From DASUPK01 sp963848955 (GTDB lineage Bacteria > Actinomycetota > Thermoleophilia > Solirubrobacterales > 70-9), in assembly GCA_963848955.1 (NCBI GenBank), contig CAWKFQ010000023.1:124001-188000 (forward strand): a stretch of 64,000 nucleotides of DNA, written 5' to 3'. Each line of letters begins with the position of its first letter. The stretch's first letter is position 1. The notes beneath the pieces are model-generated. The model had not been told where the DNA came from. It ran no database searches and saw only the letters and a program-made list of their open reading frames with translations. Below are positions 35,422-43,291 of this stretch, in pieces. Made by a program: the position numbers and the translations under genes.

Positions 35422-37047
35422 ATGGCCGATCCCTCGATAGAGCGATTCCGGCGAGTCGTCAGTGCCGCGGCGGCCCATCTGGAGGAGCGCCGCAAGGAGG
35501 TCAACGACCTCAATGTCTTCCCGGTCGCCGATGGCGACACGGGCGACAACATGGCGCTCACATTGCGCGCGGTGAGCGACGAGCTCGACCGCCTCGACGG
35601 GCAGATGGTCGATGAGATCGGTCGCACCGAGTTGGTCAACGCTCTGGCGCGCGCCGCGCTGATGGGTGCCAGAGGCAACTCCGGCGTCATCCTCAGTCAA
35701 ATCGTCCGCGGTGCGGCGGAGGAGCTGGCGAGCCGGCCGGGCGAGCTCGTCGACCCGATGCTGGTTGCTGCCGCGTTCGCGCGCGCCGCCGATGCGGCAT
35801 ACGAATCCGTGCGGGAGCCGGCGGAGGGGACGATGCTGACCGTGTTCCGCGAGATGGCGCACTCGATCTCCCGCCGTCTCGCCCACATGGACGAGATTCG
35901 GCTCTCGCCCGACGCCAGTCCCATCGAGCAGGACGTCCTGCTGGCGGAGCTGCTCGAGGACGCGGTCCGCGAGGGGGAGGCCGCGGTCGCCAGGACTCCC
36001 GAGCAGCTCGAGATCCTGCGCGAGTCCGGCGTTGTCGACGCCGGGGCCTACGGCCTCGTCGTGATCCTCGCCGGCGTGGTCGCGGGCCTGCGCGGAGACT
36101 CGACCCTCCCGTCCGGAGTGCCGCACTACGCGCCCGCGAGCGATACGCGGCCGCACCACGAGGACAGCCGCTATCGCTATTGCACGAACTTCATCGTCAC
36201 CGGCATGGGCCTCGACAGCCGCTCCTTCGGCACCCGGCTCGAGGAGCTCGGCGACTCCGTGCTCGTTGTCGGAGACGAGGCGACCCTCAAGGTCCACGTC
36301 CACACGGACGAGCCGGAGGCCGCAATGGCACTGTTCGAGGGGACCGGCCAGGTCTCACAGCTCGACGTCGCGGACATGCGCGAGCAGATCGCAGAGCGAA
36401 CGGCGCGGCTGCAGGCGGGTCGGTGCGCCGCGGTCGCCGTGGTCTCGGGCCGCGGGATTCGCGAGCTTTACGAGGGGCTGGGTGCATTCGTGGTCGACGG
36501 CGGCGAGACCTTCAACCCCTCGATCTATGACCTGCTCGCGGCGATTCACGAGGTGCCCGCGGAGGAGGTCCTGGTCTTCCCGAACAACCCGAACGTGGTG
36601 ATGGCAGCGGAGCGGGCGGCGGAGCTCTCGGACAAGCAGGCACGGGTGGTCCCCTGCACCTCTCAGCAGGCGGGTGTGGCGGCGCTGGTCGAGCTCAACC
36701 CCACCGCCTCCATCGACGAGAACGAGGAGAGGGTCGGCTCCGCGCTGGCCGGGATTCGCGCCGGCTCGGTCGCCCCGGCCTCCCGCGACGATACGAAAGG
36801 CCGGTTCGTGACCGGGGACGCCGTCGGCTTCGTGGAAGACGAGATCGTTGCCTGGGGCGGCGCCGGCTCGACCTTGGGCGAGACGATCGCCCGCCTCGCC
36901 GAGGGCGCGGAGATCGTCACGGTGATCGCGGGAGAGGGCGCCCCGATGGCGCTCGGGGAGCTCGACGGGCCCTTGCCCGACGGCATCGAGGTGGAGCTCC
37001 ACGACGGCGGCCAGCCGAACTACTGGTGGCTTCTCGCCGCCCAGTGA
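35422..37047 (+). CDS. fakA: DAK-domain fatty acid kinase-like protein (FakA/YloV)
   Basis: ATP-binding subunit that phosphorylates fatty acids held by a FakB protein (known in Firmicutes). The 541 residues start with NDLNVFPVADGDTGDNMALTL, the DAK/DhaL nucleotide and Mg site. ALMGARGNSGVILSQIVRG and SGVVDAGAYGLVVILAGVVAG complete the kinase domain. The central part has YCTNFIVTG and LKVHVHTDEPEAAM with a conserved His, and the C-terminal FakB-docking-like domain ends VELHDGGQPNYWWLLAAQ. It sits between rpmB and recG, as is common. No FakB gene is seen in the window. A TAGGGT at 35402-35407 is 14 bases upstream. Confidence 0.88.
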   Translation: MADPSIERFRRVVSAAAAHLEERRKEVNDLNVFPVADGDTGDNMALTLRAVSDELDRLDGQMVDEIGRTELVNALARAALMGARGNSGVILSQIVRGAAEELASRPGELVDPMLVAAAFARAADAAYESVREPAEGTMLTVFREMAHSISRRLAHMDEIRLSPDASPIEQDVLLAELLEDAVREGEAAVARTPEQLEILRESGVVDAGAYGLVVILAGVVAGLRGDSTLPSGVPHYAPASDTRPHHEDSRYRYCTNFIVTGMGLDSRSFGTRLEELGDSVLVVGDEATLKVHVHTDEPEAAMALFEGTGQVSQLDVADMREQIAERTARLQAGRCAAVAVVSGRGIRELYEGLGAFVVDGGETFNPSIYDLLAAIHEVPAEEVLVFPNNPNVVMAAERAAELSDKQARVVPCTSQQAGVAALVELNPTASIDENEERVGSALAGIRAGSVAPASRDDTKGRFVTGDAVGFVEDEIVAWGGAGSTLGETIARLAEGAEIVTVIAGEGAPMALGELDGPLPDGIEVELHDGGQPNYWWLLAAQ

Positions 37048-37048
37048 T

Positions 37049-37810
37049 GTGAGCGACGGGCGGCCGGTCCTCTGGCAGTACAGCTTCTCGAACTACAACG
37101 AGAAGGCCCGCTGGGCGCTCGACTTCAAGGGGTTACGGCACCGCCGACGATCGGTCATGCCGGGCGGATTTCGGGGGCTCTGGATGTCGCGGGGCAATCG
37201 GACCCTGCCGGCCATGGACCTGGACGGCAGACGAATACTCGACTCGACGCGGATCATCGCCACGCTCGAGGAGCGCAATCCTGAGCCCGCCCTGTATCCG
37301 GTGGACCCGGAACAGCGGCGGCGGGCCCTCGAGCTCGAGGAGTTCTTCGACGAGCACGCCGGACACGACATGCGCCGCGTCGGCTTCTGGGAGCTCCGGG
37401 AAAACCTGGGCTACGGCCTCGCCTTCATGACGACCGACCAGCCGAGACTCAGGGCGGCCCTGGCAAGGGCCCGGCTGCGGCTCACGTTTCCTGTCGTCTG
37501 GGGGTACATGAACCGCCGCTACGAGTTCACCCAAGCTGCGGTCGAGAGCAGCAGGCAGACGATTGCTGCCGCGCTCGACCGGATCGAGTCGGAGCGCGAG
37601 GGCCGCGACCACCTGGTCGGCGACAGCTTCACGGTCGCCGATCTCACTGCCGCGGCTCTTCTCTACCCGATGGTCTGGCCACCGGAATTTCCGTACGAGC
37701 TTCCCGAGGCGCGGCGGTGGGAGTTCCTCGAGCCGATTCGCGAGCACCCCGCGCTGGACTGGATCTCGGAGACCTGGAGGCGGCACCGCGGCACCTCCGC
37801 GGCCGTCTGA
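37049..37810 (+). CDS. Glutathione S-transferase-like protein
   Basis: A 253-residue protein with a thioredoxin-fold N-terminus: VLWQYSFSNYNEKARWALDFKGL has the Ser/Tyr-x-x-S-KARWAL pattern of GSTs. RTLPAMDLDGRRILDSTRIIATLEE gives the cis-Pro and the Asp-Ser-x-x-I pair that hold the thiol substrate. A helical C-terminal domain ends at HLVGDSFTVADLTAAALLYPMVWPP, the GST capping motif. GTG 37049 begins one base after the fakA stop. It converges with the DUF427 gene at 37811. High-GC actinobacteria mostly lack glutathione, so the natural thiol is unknown. Confidence 0.82.
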   Translation: MSDGRPVLWQYSFSNYNEKARWALDFKGLRHRRRSVMPGGFRGLWMSRGNRTLPAMDLDGRRILDSTRIIATLEERNPEPALYPVDPEQRRRALELEEFFDEHAGHDMRRVGFWELRENLGYGLAFMTTDQPRLRAALARARLRLTFPVVWGYMNRRYEFTQAAVESSRQTIAAALDRIESEREGRDHLVGDSFTVADLTAAALLYPMVWPPEFPYELPEARRWEFLEPIREHPALDWISETWRRHRGTSAAV

Positions 37811-38293
37811 TCACCAGCCCTCGGAGCCAGGCTCTCCCTTGAAGGGTCCCTCAATCTCCCCGGTGATCCAGCCGCCGTAGTAGGCGCCCGGTTGCGGGGT
37901 GACCAACTCGTCGTCGAGATATGCCGCGTCCACCCGCCGCGGGTAGAAGGCGAGTTGGTCCCGGAGCTGCTCGAAGCCGGGCTTCGGATCGGGGTAGAAC
38001 CAGGCGACCCTGTTTGCCCGCTTGCCGCCGGCCTCGGCGTGCACGTAGGAGGCGGTGCCCTTCCATTCGCAGTACGTATGCGCATCCCCGGCGTCGATCA
38101 ATACCTCCTCCCGGACGTCGTCTCGTGGGATGTAGATCGTCGGGGGGCTGGCGGTCTCGAGCACCCGCAGCGCCCGGTCGCTCTCGGCGATTGTTTCGCC
38201 GCCGAGCACCACGCGGACGTGACGGTCGAGTGCCTCAACTCGCGGCGGGCGAGGGTATTCCCAGACGGATTCCTTGGCTCTCTGCGTCGTCAT
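37811..38293 (-). CDS. DUF427 domain protein
   Basis: A 160-residue protein of unknown function. It reads TTQRAKESVWEYPRPPRVEALDRHVRVVLGGETIAESDRALRVLETASPPTIYIPRDDVREEVL, then HTYCEWKGTASYVHAEAGG and a C-terminal Tyr-rich segment (AFYPRRVDAAYLDDELVTPQPGAYYGGW). RVLETASPPTIYIPRDDV and CEWKGTASY are the DUF427 hallmarks. The start MTTQ at 38293 is preferred. It diverges from recG with a 14-bp palindrome at 38301-38314 in the 51-base gap. Confidence 0.85.
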   Translation of the reverse strand: MTTQRAKESVWEYPRPPRVEALDRHVRVVLGGETIAESDRALRVLETASPPTIYIPRDDVREEVLIDAGDAHTYCEWKGTASYVHAEAGGKRANRVAWFYPDPKPGFEQLRDQLAFYPRRVDAAYLDDELVTPQPGAYYGGWITGEIEGPFKGEPGSEGW

Positions 38294-38300
38294 GTATCGA

Positions 38301-38314
38301 GGTCCTCGAGGACC
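38301..38314. repeat. Perfect 14-bp palindrome between DUF427 and recG genes
   Basis: GGTCCTCGAGGACC is self-complementary with no spacer. It lies 7 bases upstream of the DUF427 ATG. It is a candidate operator for the divergent pair; no T-run follows, so it is not a terminator. Confidence 0.4.
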
Positions 38315-38329
38315 ATCCAACGTTACGCT

Positions 38330-38335
38330 TAGCCT
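38330..38335 (+). promoter_or_regulatory. Leaderless-type -10 for recG
   Basis: TAGCCT ends 9 bases before ATG 38345, the same hexamer and spacing as at priA. Confidence 0.45.
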
Positions 38336-38344
38336 CTGGTCGGG

Positions 38345-40592
38345 ATGGAGGCCGCAATGGAGCACCAACCCGAACCCGCTGCGGTCTACGTCCCGCGAGC
38401 ACTGGGGAGTGGCGAGCCGCTCGACCGCAAGTGGCTTCTCGCCGCACCGTTGAAGACTCTGCCCCGGCCCACGATCCTCGACGCCCCGATCACCAAGCTG
38501 CGCGGCGCCGGCCCGAAGCTTGCGGAAGCGGCCGCGGAGATGGGAATCTCCAGCCTGAGCGACCTCCTCCGTCATCTTCCGCGCGGGTACCGCGACCGCG
38601 CGGAGCCGGTCGGGCTCGCGGAGCTGAAGCTGGGGGAGGAGGCGACGGTGAAGGTCGAGGTGAGCCGGGCGAAGATTCGCCCGACGCGCCGCCGGCGGCT
38701 GACCATTCTCGAAGCGGATGTGAGGGACGCGACGGGCCAGGCGAAGGCCATCTGGTTCAACCGAGCCTGGCTAGCGGATCGCCTCCAGCCCGGGACCAGG
38801 CTTTTCCTGCACGGCAAGCTCGAGAAGCGCGGCTTCAACGTGGCCGAGCACGAGTTTCTGGACTCATCAGAGGCCGGCCTGCACACGACCGGGATCGTCC
38901 CGGTCCACGCTGCGAGCGAGCGGCTGCGCCCGCAGCGGATCCGTGAGTGGGCCTGGCAGGCGATCCCACTGGCCCGCCACGCGGTCGAGCCCGTGCCGGG
39001 CCGCCTGCGCCGGGAGCTGCGGCTGGTCGGAGCTGAGGACGCGCTGGTGGCCTCCCACTTCCCGCCCGATGAGCACGCCGCCGAGGCGGCCCGGGAGCGG
39101 CTCGCCTTCGAGGAGCTCTTTCTCTATCAGGCGGCCCTCGTCTCGCGACGGAGTCGTCGCGTCTCCGGCAAGCGCGGCATCCGGCTTCCTGAGCGGGGCG
39201 GGCAGGCCGCGGCATGGATCGACTCTCTGCCCTTCGAGCTGACTGGCGACCAGCGGCGGGCGATCGACGAAATCGACGAGGACCTCGCCGAGGCGCAGCC
39301 GATGCAGCGCCTGCTGATGGGGGAGGTCGGTTCGGGCAAGACCGTGGTCTGCGTCCACGCGATGCTCCGCGCGATCGAGGCCGGGCACCAGGCGGCCCTG
39401 ATGGCTCCCACCGAGACCCTCGCCGAACAGCACTTCCGCACGCTGGAGACGCTGCTCGCAGCCCATCATGAAACGGGTGGCGCGGAGCACCCTCGCATCA
39501 CCGCAACACTGCTCACCTCGGCGACTCCAACCCCCCGGCGCCGTGAGCTGCTCGACTCGCTCGCCGCCGGCCAGCCCCAGTTGGTGGTCGGCACCCACGC
39601 CCTGATCGAGGAGACCGTGATGTTCTCCTCGCTGGCGGTCGCGGTCGTCGACGAGCAGCATCGCTTCGGCGTCCGTCAGCGCGCAGCGCTCGATGCGAAG
39701 GGACCGAGCGGTCGCCTACCGCACGTTCTCCACATGACAGCCACGCCGATCCCGCGCACGCTGTCGCTGACCGCGTACGGCGATCTCGACACCACGGCCC
39801 TGCGCGAGCTGCCCGCCGGCCGGCAGCCGATCCGGACACGGGTCGTGGACGAGGAGAGCCGCCCGGCCGCCTATGACTTCATCCGCGCCCGGCTGCGCGA
39901 GGGCCGACAGGCGTTCGTGGTCTGCCCCCTGGTCGCCGACTCGGATGATGCGAGGGCGCGCGACAGCGCGACCCGATTAAGGTCCGGCGAAGGCCGCCGA
40001 GGCGGAGGCGAAGCGGCTCGCCGCGACCGACCTGCGCGACTTCCGCGTCGCCCTGCTTCACGGCCAGATGTCGTCCGAGCAGAAGGGACGTGCGATGGGA
40101 GCCTTCGCCTCGGGCGAGGCGGACGTCCTGGTTGCGACCACCGTGGTCGAGGTCGGCATCGACGTTCCCAACGCGACCGTGATGCTCGTCGAGGGAGCGG
40201 AGCGCTTCGGCCTCTCGCAGCTCCACCAGCTGCGGGGCAGGGTGGGCCGCGGCGAGCACGAGTCCTTCTGCATCCTCTTCGGGGACCCGGAGTCCGAGGC
40301 AGCACGGGCACGGCTGGACGCGATCGCCGAGGAGGGAGACGGCTTCGCCCTGGCCGAGGTGGACCTATCGATCCGAGGCGAGGGAGAGATCCTCGGCACC
40401 CGTCAGCACGGCCTGCCCCGCTTCCGCGCCGCCACGCTGCCCGAGGACACCGCCCTCCTGCTCGAAGCGCGTCGCAGGGTTCTCGAGCTGCGCGAGCGCC
40501 ACGGCTCGCTGGAGGCCGCCTCGCTCGGACCGCTGATGGACGAAGCGCGGCGCCGCTTCGGGGATGAGCGGAGCGAGCAGATCGCTGCGTAG
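38345..40592 (+). CDS. recG: ATP-dependent DNA helicase RecG with two repeat insertions and one frameshift
   Basis: Remodels stalled replication forks. Wedge domain: ITKLRGAGPKLAEAAAEMGISSLSDLLRHLPRGYRDR. Helicase motifs: LMGEVGSGKTVVCVHAML (Walker A), MAPTETLAEQHF, VVGTHALIEETV, VVDEQHRFGVRQR (DEQH), MTATPIPRTLSL, ATTVVEVGIDVPNATVM and LHQLRGRVGRG. Residues 374-385 (HHETGGAEHPRI), between the LAEQH motif and TATLLTSATP, come from repeat copy F. Residues from 534 (DDARARDSATR) come from copy G. Just after G, at 39981-39995, the frame shifts, and removing one C restores EAEAKRLAATDLRDFRVALLHGQM. About 748 residues when repaired. It ends flush with rsmD. Confidence 0.9.
39464..39501 (-). repeat. 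Palindromic repeat family 1, copy F (inside recG), truncated
   Basis: Read on the minus strand it is GTGATGCGAGGGTGCTCCGC, then a jump to CCACCCGTTTCATG. The loop and most of the 3' arm are missing. In frame within recG it encodes HHETGGAEHPRI, the same frame that reads HETG...ERPRI in SMC. Confidence 0.75.
39944..39980 (+). repeat. Palindromic repeat family 1, copy G (inside recG), short-stem form
   Basis: GATGATGCGAG, then 5' arm GGGCGCGC, loop GACA, 3' arm GCGCGACCC, then GATTAAG. The stem is GGG/CCC, a bulged A, C-G, then GCGC/GCGC: the same architecture as the long copies but without their outer loop. It immediately precedes the recG frame break. Confidence 0.75.
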
Positions 40593-41168
40593 ATGCCCGA
40601 GCTTCGGATCACGGCGGGCGAGCTGGGCGGCCGGCGGATCCGGGTGCCCAAGGGTGCCCGTGGCCTGCGACCGACGACGGAGCGCGTTCGGGAGGCGGTC
40701 TTCTCGATCCTTGGGGACATCTCGGGCGCCCGGGTGCTGGATCTGTTCAGTGGCAGCGGCGCGCTGGCGATCGAGGCTCTCTCCAGGGGCGCCTCCGAGG
40801 CGACGCTGGTGGATACGCGCCCGGCCACGGCTCGCCGGAACCTCGAGTCCCTCGACCTCGGCGACAGGGCGGAGGTGGTCGGGGCGGACGCTGTGCGCTT
40901 CCTGCGCCGGGCCCAGCCGGAATCCTTCGATCTCGTGCTCTGCGATCCGCCCTATAGACTCGCCGACCCCCTTGCCGCCGACCTCGTCCAGCTCATACCG
41001 GGGGTCCTCGCCGCGGGTGGCCGCGCGATGACCGAATCCTCGCCCGTGCGGCCCATGGACCTCGAACTGCCTCTACTTACCGAGCGTACCTACGGAGACA
41101 CGATGATCAGGATCTATGGAGATATGGGAGGGTGCTCCGCAGGCGAAGCCGAGGAGCAACCCGTCTGA
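40593..41168 (+). CDS. rsmD: 16S rRNA (guanine(966)-N2)-methyltransferase RsmD with repeat-derived tail
   Basis: Methylates 16S rRNA G966. The 191-residue product has ITAGELGGRRIRVPKGARGLRPTTERVREAVFSIL, the SAM motif VLDLFSGSGALAIEALSRGA, and the catalytic DPPY motif LVLCDPPYRLADP. Normal RsmD proteins end shortly after a strand like YGDTMIRIYG. Here residues 177-191 (DMGGCSAGEAEEQPV) come from repeat copy B, and the stop TGA is the last part of that repeat. TGATG couples it to coaD. The start abuts the recG stop. Confidence 0.94.
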   Translation: MPELRITAGELGGRRIRVPKGARGLRPTTERVREAVFSILGDISGARVLDLFSGSGALAIEALSRGASEATLVDTRPATARRNLESLDLGDRAEVVGADAVRFLRRAQPESFDLVLCDPPYRLADPLAADLVQLIPGVLAAGGRAMTESSPVRPMDLELPLLTERTYGDTMIRIYGDMGGCSAGEAEEQPV

Positions 41169-41170
41169 TG
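41123..41170 (+). repeat. Palindromic repeat family 1, copy B (rsmD/coaD junction)
   Basis: 5' arm GGGTGCTCC (41130-41138), loop with a GGC-GAA-GCC mini-hairpin, 3' arm GGAGCAACCC (41153-41162), one A bulged. It supplies the end of RsmD, the TGA and the coaD ATG (TGATG). GAGGAG at 41151-41156, buried in the 3' arm, is the only Shine-Dalgarno for coaD, so the hairpin could mask it. Confidence 0.85.
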
Positions 41171-41668
41171 TCTGAAGAGAACCCGAGGGTTGCGATCTGC
41201 CCGGGGAGCTATGACCCGGTGACCAACGGGCATCTCGATGTGATCAGCCGTGCCGCCAAGGTCTTCGACAAGGTGGTGGTCGGGGTCGTCAACAACCCCG
41301 TCCGCAAGGAGAAGACCCTGTTCACGGCCGACGAGCGTATGAAGTTCATCGAGGACGCCACGGCCGACCTGGGGAACGTCGAGGTGGGCGTCATGTCGAA
41401 TCTGCTCGTCGAATTCGCGCGCGAGCACAACGCGACCGCCGTCATCAAGGGCCTTCGAGCGATCTCGGACTTCGAGTACGAGTTCGAGATGAATCAGCTC
41501 AATCGGAAGCTCGCCCCGGAGATCGAGTCGATGTACATCTTCGCCTCGGCGAACTTCAGCTTCCTCTCCTCGACGGGGGTGAAGGAGATCGCCACCTTCG
41601 GAGGGGACGTCGGCGATCTCGTGCCGGGGCCGGTTGCAAAAGCGCTTGCGGAAAGGCTCGCCCGCTAG
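41168..41668 (+). CDS. coaD: Pantetheine-phosphate adenylyltransferase
   Basis: Transfers AMP to 4'-phosphopantetheine in coenzyme A synthesis. The 166 residues begin VAICPGSYDPVTNGHLDVISRAAKVFDKVVVGVVNNPVRKEKTLF, including the TxGH nucleotide motif (TNGH). VIKGLRAISDFEYEFEMNQLNRKLAPEIESMYIFAS and FSFLSSTGVKEIATFGGDV follow. The ATG shares a base with the rsmD stop, and its ribosome-binding GAGGAG sits in the arm of repeat copy B, so expression may depend on ribosomes finishing rsmD. The rsmD-coaD pair and the SepIVA gene after it follow mycobacterial order. Confidence 0.95.
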   Translation: MSEENPRVAICPGSYDPVTNGHLDVISRAAKVFDKVVVGVVNNPVRKEKTLFTADERMKFIEDATADLGNVEVGVMSNLLVEFAREHNATAVIKGLRAISDFEYEFEMNQLNRKLAPEIESMYIFASANFSFLSSTGVKEIATFGGDVGDLVPGPVAKALAERLAR

Positions 41669-41780
41669 CCAGGAGGGTGCGCCGTCGTGCGTGGCGGCTG
41701 GGCGCGAGCTTGCAGTTCGCCGGAGAACCCCGTCCCGCGTGCCCCCAAGTCGCGCGGTGCGTAAGCTTTAGCGACCTCAG

Positions 41781-42248
41781 ATGGACGTTCTAGTACTGAT
41801 CGACAAGCTCGACGACCTGGTCCACAACGCGCGGCCCGTGCCGCTCACGGACCAGGTCCGCGTTGACCGCGAGGAGATCTACGACCTCCTCGATCAGATG
41901 CGTGCCACGATCCCCGAGGAGATCAAGCAGGCGCGCTGGATCGTCAAGGAACGCCAGGAGATGCTCGCCGAGGCCAAGCGCGAGGCCGAGCGGATCGTCA
42001 AGGAGGCCCGCGAGCAGCAGGCCCGCCTCGTCGCCAACGAGGAGATCACCCGCCAGGCCGAGCGTGCCGCCGAGGAGATCGTCGAGGAGGCCCGCGAGCG
42101 TGAGCGCGAGATCCGCCTCGGCGCCGAGGACTACGCCGACGACATCCTCTCGACCCTCGAGGTCAACCTCCAGAAGTTCCTGCAGGCCGTGCAGCGAGGC
42201 CGCGACCGGCTCCAGGGCCGCGAGCGCGAGCCCTCCGAGATCGGTTAG
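41781..42248 (+). CDS. SepIVA/DivIVA-like coiled-coil protein
   Basis: A 155-residue almost fully helical, charged protein: VDREEIYDLLDQMRATIPEEIKQARWIVKERQEMLAEAKREAERIVKEAREQQARLVANEEITRQAERAAEEIVEEA is one long coiled coil, ending with DILSTLEVNLQKFLQAVQRGRDRLQG. It has no membrane span. Automatic pipelines call such proteins ATP synthase B-like, but position directly after coaD matches mycobacterial SepIVA, a septation regulator. The role in cell-wall growth or division is inferred from that. TAAGCT at 41762-41767 lies 13 bases before the ATG. Repeat copy I follows the stop. Confidence 0.8.
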   Translation: MDVLVLIDKLDDLVHNARPVPLTDQVRVDREEIYDLLDQMRATIPEEIKQARWIVKERQEMLAEAKREAERIVKEAREQQARLVANEEITRQAERAAEEIVEEAREREREIRLGAEDYADDILSTLEVNLQKFLQAVQRGRDRLQGREREPSEIG

Positions 42249-42284
42249 CGGGAGGGCGCCCGTAAGGGCGACCCGCTTCGTGTC
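42249..42284 (+). repeat. Palindromic repeat family 1, copy I (after sepIVA-like gene)
   Basis: GCGGGAGGGCGCCC-GTAA-GGGCGACCCGC, then TTCGTG. The arms GGGCGCCC and GGGCGACCC pair with a single bulged A, and the flanks read GAGGG and CCCGCTTCGTG as in the family. It begins right after the stop at 42246-42248 and separates the gene from the convergent DUF4239 gene, so it could also terminate both. Confidence 0.7.
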
Positions 42285-42291
42285 GAAGCCG

Positions 42292-43062
42292 CTACTCCGC
42301 TCTCGGAGCGGGAGCCGCCGGTGGCTGCTGCATCTCTGCCAGCACGTCTTTCAGTGCCGTGTCGGGAACCTGGATCGGCCCGCGCGTCGGGCGATCCAGA
42401 TCGCAGGTGACGAAGAGCAGCCCTGTCACCAGCACCGCCGCGAGCGAAACCGCGACGACGCCCCTCCCGACGATCGCCAGGTAGGCGGCGAGCAGGCCGA
42501 GCGCGAGCGCTGCACCAAAGACTTCGAGGAACAGCACGGCACCGGGGACTCGATTGTTGAGGCCAGCGATGCGGGTCGCCTGAGCATCGATCATCTCGTT
42601 CAAAGTCTCTTCGTACAGCCGCGGCGCGCTGTCGACCGGCTGGAGCGCGAGCGCCCGCCCGTTCAGGGCCCAGAGCCGGCGCTGCAGCACGTCCTCTCGG
42701 TCGATGGCGGCAACCGCCTGGCTGCTCTCCGGGACGTAGTTGGTGAGGCTGACCGCGCTCACCGCGTAGGTTCTCAGCAGGACGAGCGACTGGGTGCGCA
42801 TGGGTTCGGGCAGCGTCTGCGCCCGCAGGAAGGTGGTGCCGATCGTGTTTGCCTCGTCCACCACCGCGTCTCGGCGGTTCTCGTACCGGGTGACGGCGAG
42901 GGAGAGGCCGAACGCGAGGATCAACCCGACGACGCCCAGGAGGGCGGCCTGCAGGACGCCGAACGGCTCTTTCAGGCTGTCCGAGAGGTGGCGCACGCGG
43001 CGCCCGAGGAAGACGCCGATCGCCGTCGCGCCGAGCACGGCCACGGCGAGCACGAGCGCCAC
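42292..43062 (-). CDS. DUF4239 (bestrophin-like) membrane protein
   Basis: A 256-residue membrane protein. The first helix is VALVLAVAVLGATAIGVFLGRRV; then comes the family motif LQAALLGVVGLILAFGLSLAVTRYENRRDAVVDEANTIGTTFLRAQTLPEP, typical of DUF4239. Two more helices lie near residues 175-220 (VLFLEVFGAALALGLLAAYLAIV and GVVAVSLAAVLVTGLLFVTCDL). An alanine/proline-rich tail ends the chain. GTG 43062 is the first usable start, but relatives often have ~15 more residues and the frame upstream (IWFFKLSTFE) stays open without a start codon. Function unknown. Confidence 0.75.
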   Translation of the reverse strand: MALVLAVAVLGATAIGVFLGRRVRHLSDSLKEPFGVLQAALLGVVGLILAFGLSLAVTRYENRRDAVVDEANTIGTTFLRAQTLPEPMRTQSLVLLRTYAVSAVSLTNYVPESSQAVAAIDREDVLQRRLWALNGRALALQPVDSAPRLYEETLNEMIDAQATRIAGLNNRVPGAVLFLEVFGAALALGLLAAYLAIVGRGVVAVSLAAVLVTGLLFVTCDLDRPTRGPIQVPDTALKDVLAEMQQPPAAPAPRAE

Positions 43063-43103
43063 CTCGAAGGTGCTGAGCTTGAAGAACCAGATGGCGGGGG
43101 ACG

Positions 43104-43289
43104 CTACCGAGATCGCGGGAGCAGCTCGACGCCGCCGGACTCGACGTCGCAGACGGCTGCGACGACGCGCAGCGTGCCCGCCGCGAGCGCGGGCCTCACG
43201 ATTGCTCCCTTGTCGGCCAGGTCCTTTGTCTGGGCCTGCGGGTGGGTCGCGGGCTCCATCGGAGGCGGGAACCTACAACTAGGCTCCAC
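43104..43289 (-). CDS. Possible small protein, 61 residues
   Basis: An open frame (MEPSCRFPPPMEPATHPQAQ..., ending VCDVESGGVELLPRSR) fills the gap between the DUF4239 gene and the divergent phosphotransferase. An alternative start is the second Met. The segment GAIVRPALAAGTLRVVAAVCDVESGGVELL has reasonable codon use and hydrophobic periodicity, but no family is recognised and no ribosome-binding site is obvious. It may be the 5' part of the DUF4239 region out of frame. Low confidence that it is a gene. Confidence 0.25.
   Translation of the reverse strand: MEPSCRFPPPMEPATHPQAQTKDLADKGAIVRPALAAGTLRVVAAVCDVESGGVELLPRSR
43280..43285 (+). promoter_or_regulatory. Leaderless-type -10 for the phosphotransferase gene
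   Basis: TAGGCT ends 6 bases before ATG 43292. Confidence 0.45.
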
Positions 43290-43291
43290 GC

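Noticed and set aside
41781..42248. ATP synthase subunit B
   Set aside because: No membrane helix and no other atp genes nearby; the coaD neighbourhood fits a SepIVA-like protein.
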